Assembly: GCA_945883615.1 (NCBI GenBank)
Contig: CAMCYB010000022.1
Location: forward strand, 1 to 28,895
Direction of reading: 5' to 3'
DNA from: Bordetella parapertussis
Lineage (GTDB): Bacteria; Pseudomonadota; Gammaproteobacteria; Burkholderiales; Burkholderiaceae_B
DNA length: 28,895 bases
Part shown: in pieces, positions 28,756 through 28,895 of the stretch
Layout of the letters: the number at the start of each line of letters is the position of its first letter
How positions within the stretch are numbered: the stretch's first letter is position 1
Translations under genes and position numbers: made by a program
Notes under the pieces: generated by a model
Database searches by the model: none
Seen by the model: the letters and a program-made list of their open reading frames with translations, nothing else
What the model was told of the DNA's origin: nothing

Positions 28756-28895
28756 TGTCACAATAGTTGTCCGGTCTTTTAATTTCTTTTCTTAATCTTT
28801 TGGGGCGGTTGGAGTGAAGTTGCTATGCCAACCTACAGCACTGAATTTAAAGACAACATCGTTCGTAAAATGATGCCCCCTAATAGCCAAAGCGT
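28756..28895 (+). mobile_element. Left end of an insertion sequence (continues beyond the window)
   Basis: From about 28756 (TGTCACAATAGTTGTCC...) the sequence stops matching the DUF4212 frame and leads to a transposase start at 28825. TGTC at the edge would suit a terminal inverted repeat, but the right end is outside the window, so neither the repeat nor a target duplication can be checked. The boundary is uncertain by some 10-20 bases. Confidence 0.6.
28825..28895 (+). CDS. Transposase N-terminus (OrfA / helix-turn-helix type), partial
   Basis: The first 23 residues read MPTYSTEFKDNIVRKMMPPN followed by SQSV. The pattern Y-S-x-E-F-K, then V-x-K-M-x-P-P-N, is characteristic of the first reading frame of IS transposases with an N-terminal helix-turn-helix (IS3-type OrfA and relatives). 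GGAG lies ten bases upstream of the ATG. The gene runs out of the window, so the family, the catalytic frame and any frameshift cannot be judged. Confidence 0.68.
   Translation, partial: MPTYSTEFKDNIVRKMMPPNSQS

Overview
The window looks like a chromosomal segment of a betaproteobacterium, most likely Burkholderiales and perhaps close to Alcaligenaceae. This is inferred from recognisable proteins and from the gene run serS - cydAB - rarA - lolA - ftsK / trxB - smr. It was not tested by any search, and base composition was not computed. About 30 protein-coding genes are packed tightly. No rRNA, tRNA or CRISPR array was seen.

Layout. (1) Positions 1-2290: the tail of an unrecognised gene, a C-terminal remnant of an EamA/DMT permease, a small DUF1330 protein, a complete EamA permease on the minus strand, and a Tat-exported high-potential iron-sulfur protein followed by a clear terminator. 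(2) 2481-5021, plus strand: a SulP anion permease with a STAS domain, a secreted Rap1a/Tai-like protein and a glycine-zipper lipoprotein. (3) 5034-11784, minus strand: seven co-directional genes that together encode a private type II fatty-acid elongation cycle. They are a FabL-type enoyl reductase, a FabG-type ketoreductase, an extended acyl carrier protein, a double-hotdog dehydratase, a ketosynthase, a ketosynthase-like partner lacking the catalytic Cys, and an LpxL/HtrB-like acyltransferase. (4) 11902-14470, plus strand: queC, a three-domain QueD-like protein and queE, for 7-deazaguanine (queuosine precursor) synthesis. (5) 14527-24862, minus strand: gamma-glutamyltransferase, a minisatellite-like repeat, serS, a cyanide-insensitive-type bd oxidase (cydA, cydB and a small DUF2474 gene), rarA, lolA and ftsK. 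(6) 24917-26464, plus strand: trxB and an Smr-domain protein that may be frameshifted. (7) 26474-28895: a large sodium:solute symporter whose small DUF4212-like partner gene has lost its 5' part at what looks like the left end of an insertion sequence; the transposase gene runs out of the window.

The most interesting locus is region 3. Its order acp - dehydratase - KS - KS-like - ... - acyltransferase parallels the rhizobial acpXL-fabZXL-fabF2XL-fabF1XL-adh2XL-lpxXL locus, which makes very-long-chain acyl groups for lipid A. Here two SDR genes, one a FabL-type enoyl reductase, sit upstream. I infer a saturated, specialised acyl chain that is built on the dedicated ACP and moved to a lipid by the acyltransferase. 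The actual product is unknown. Two proteins in the window, the double hotdog and the triple PTPS protein, show catalytic residues divided between fused domains, which suggests composite active sites.
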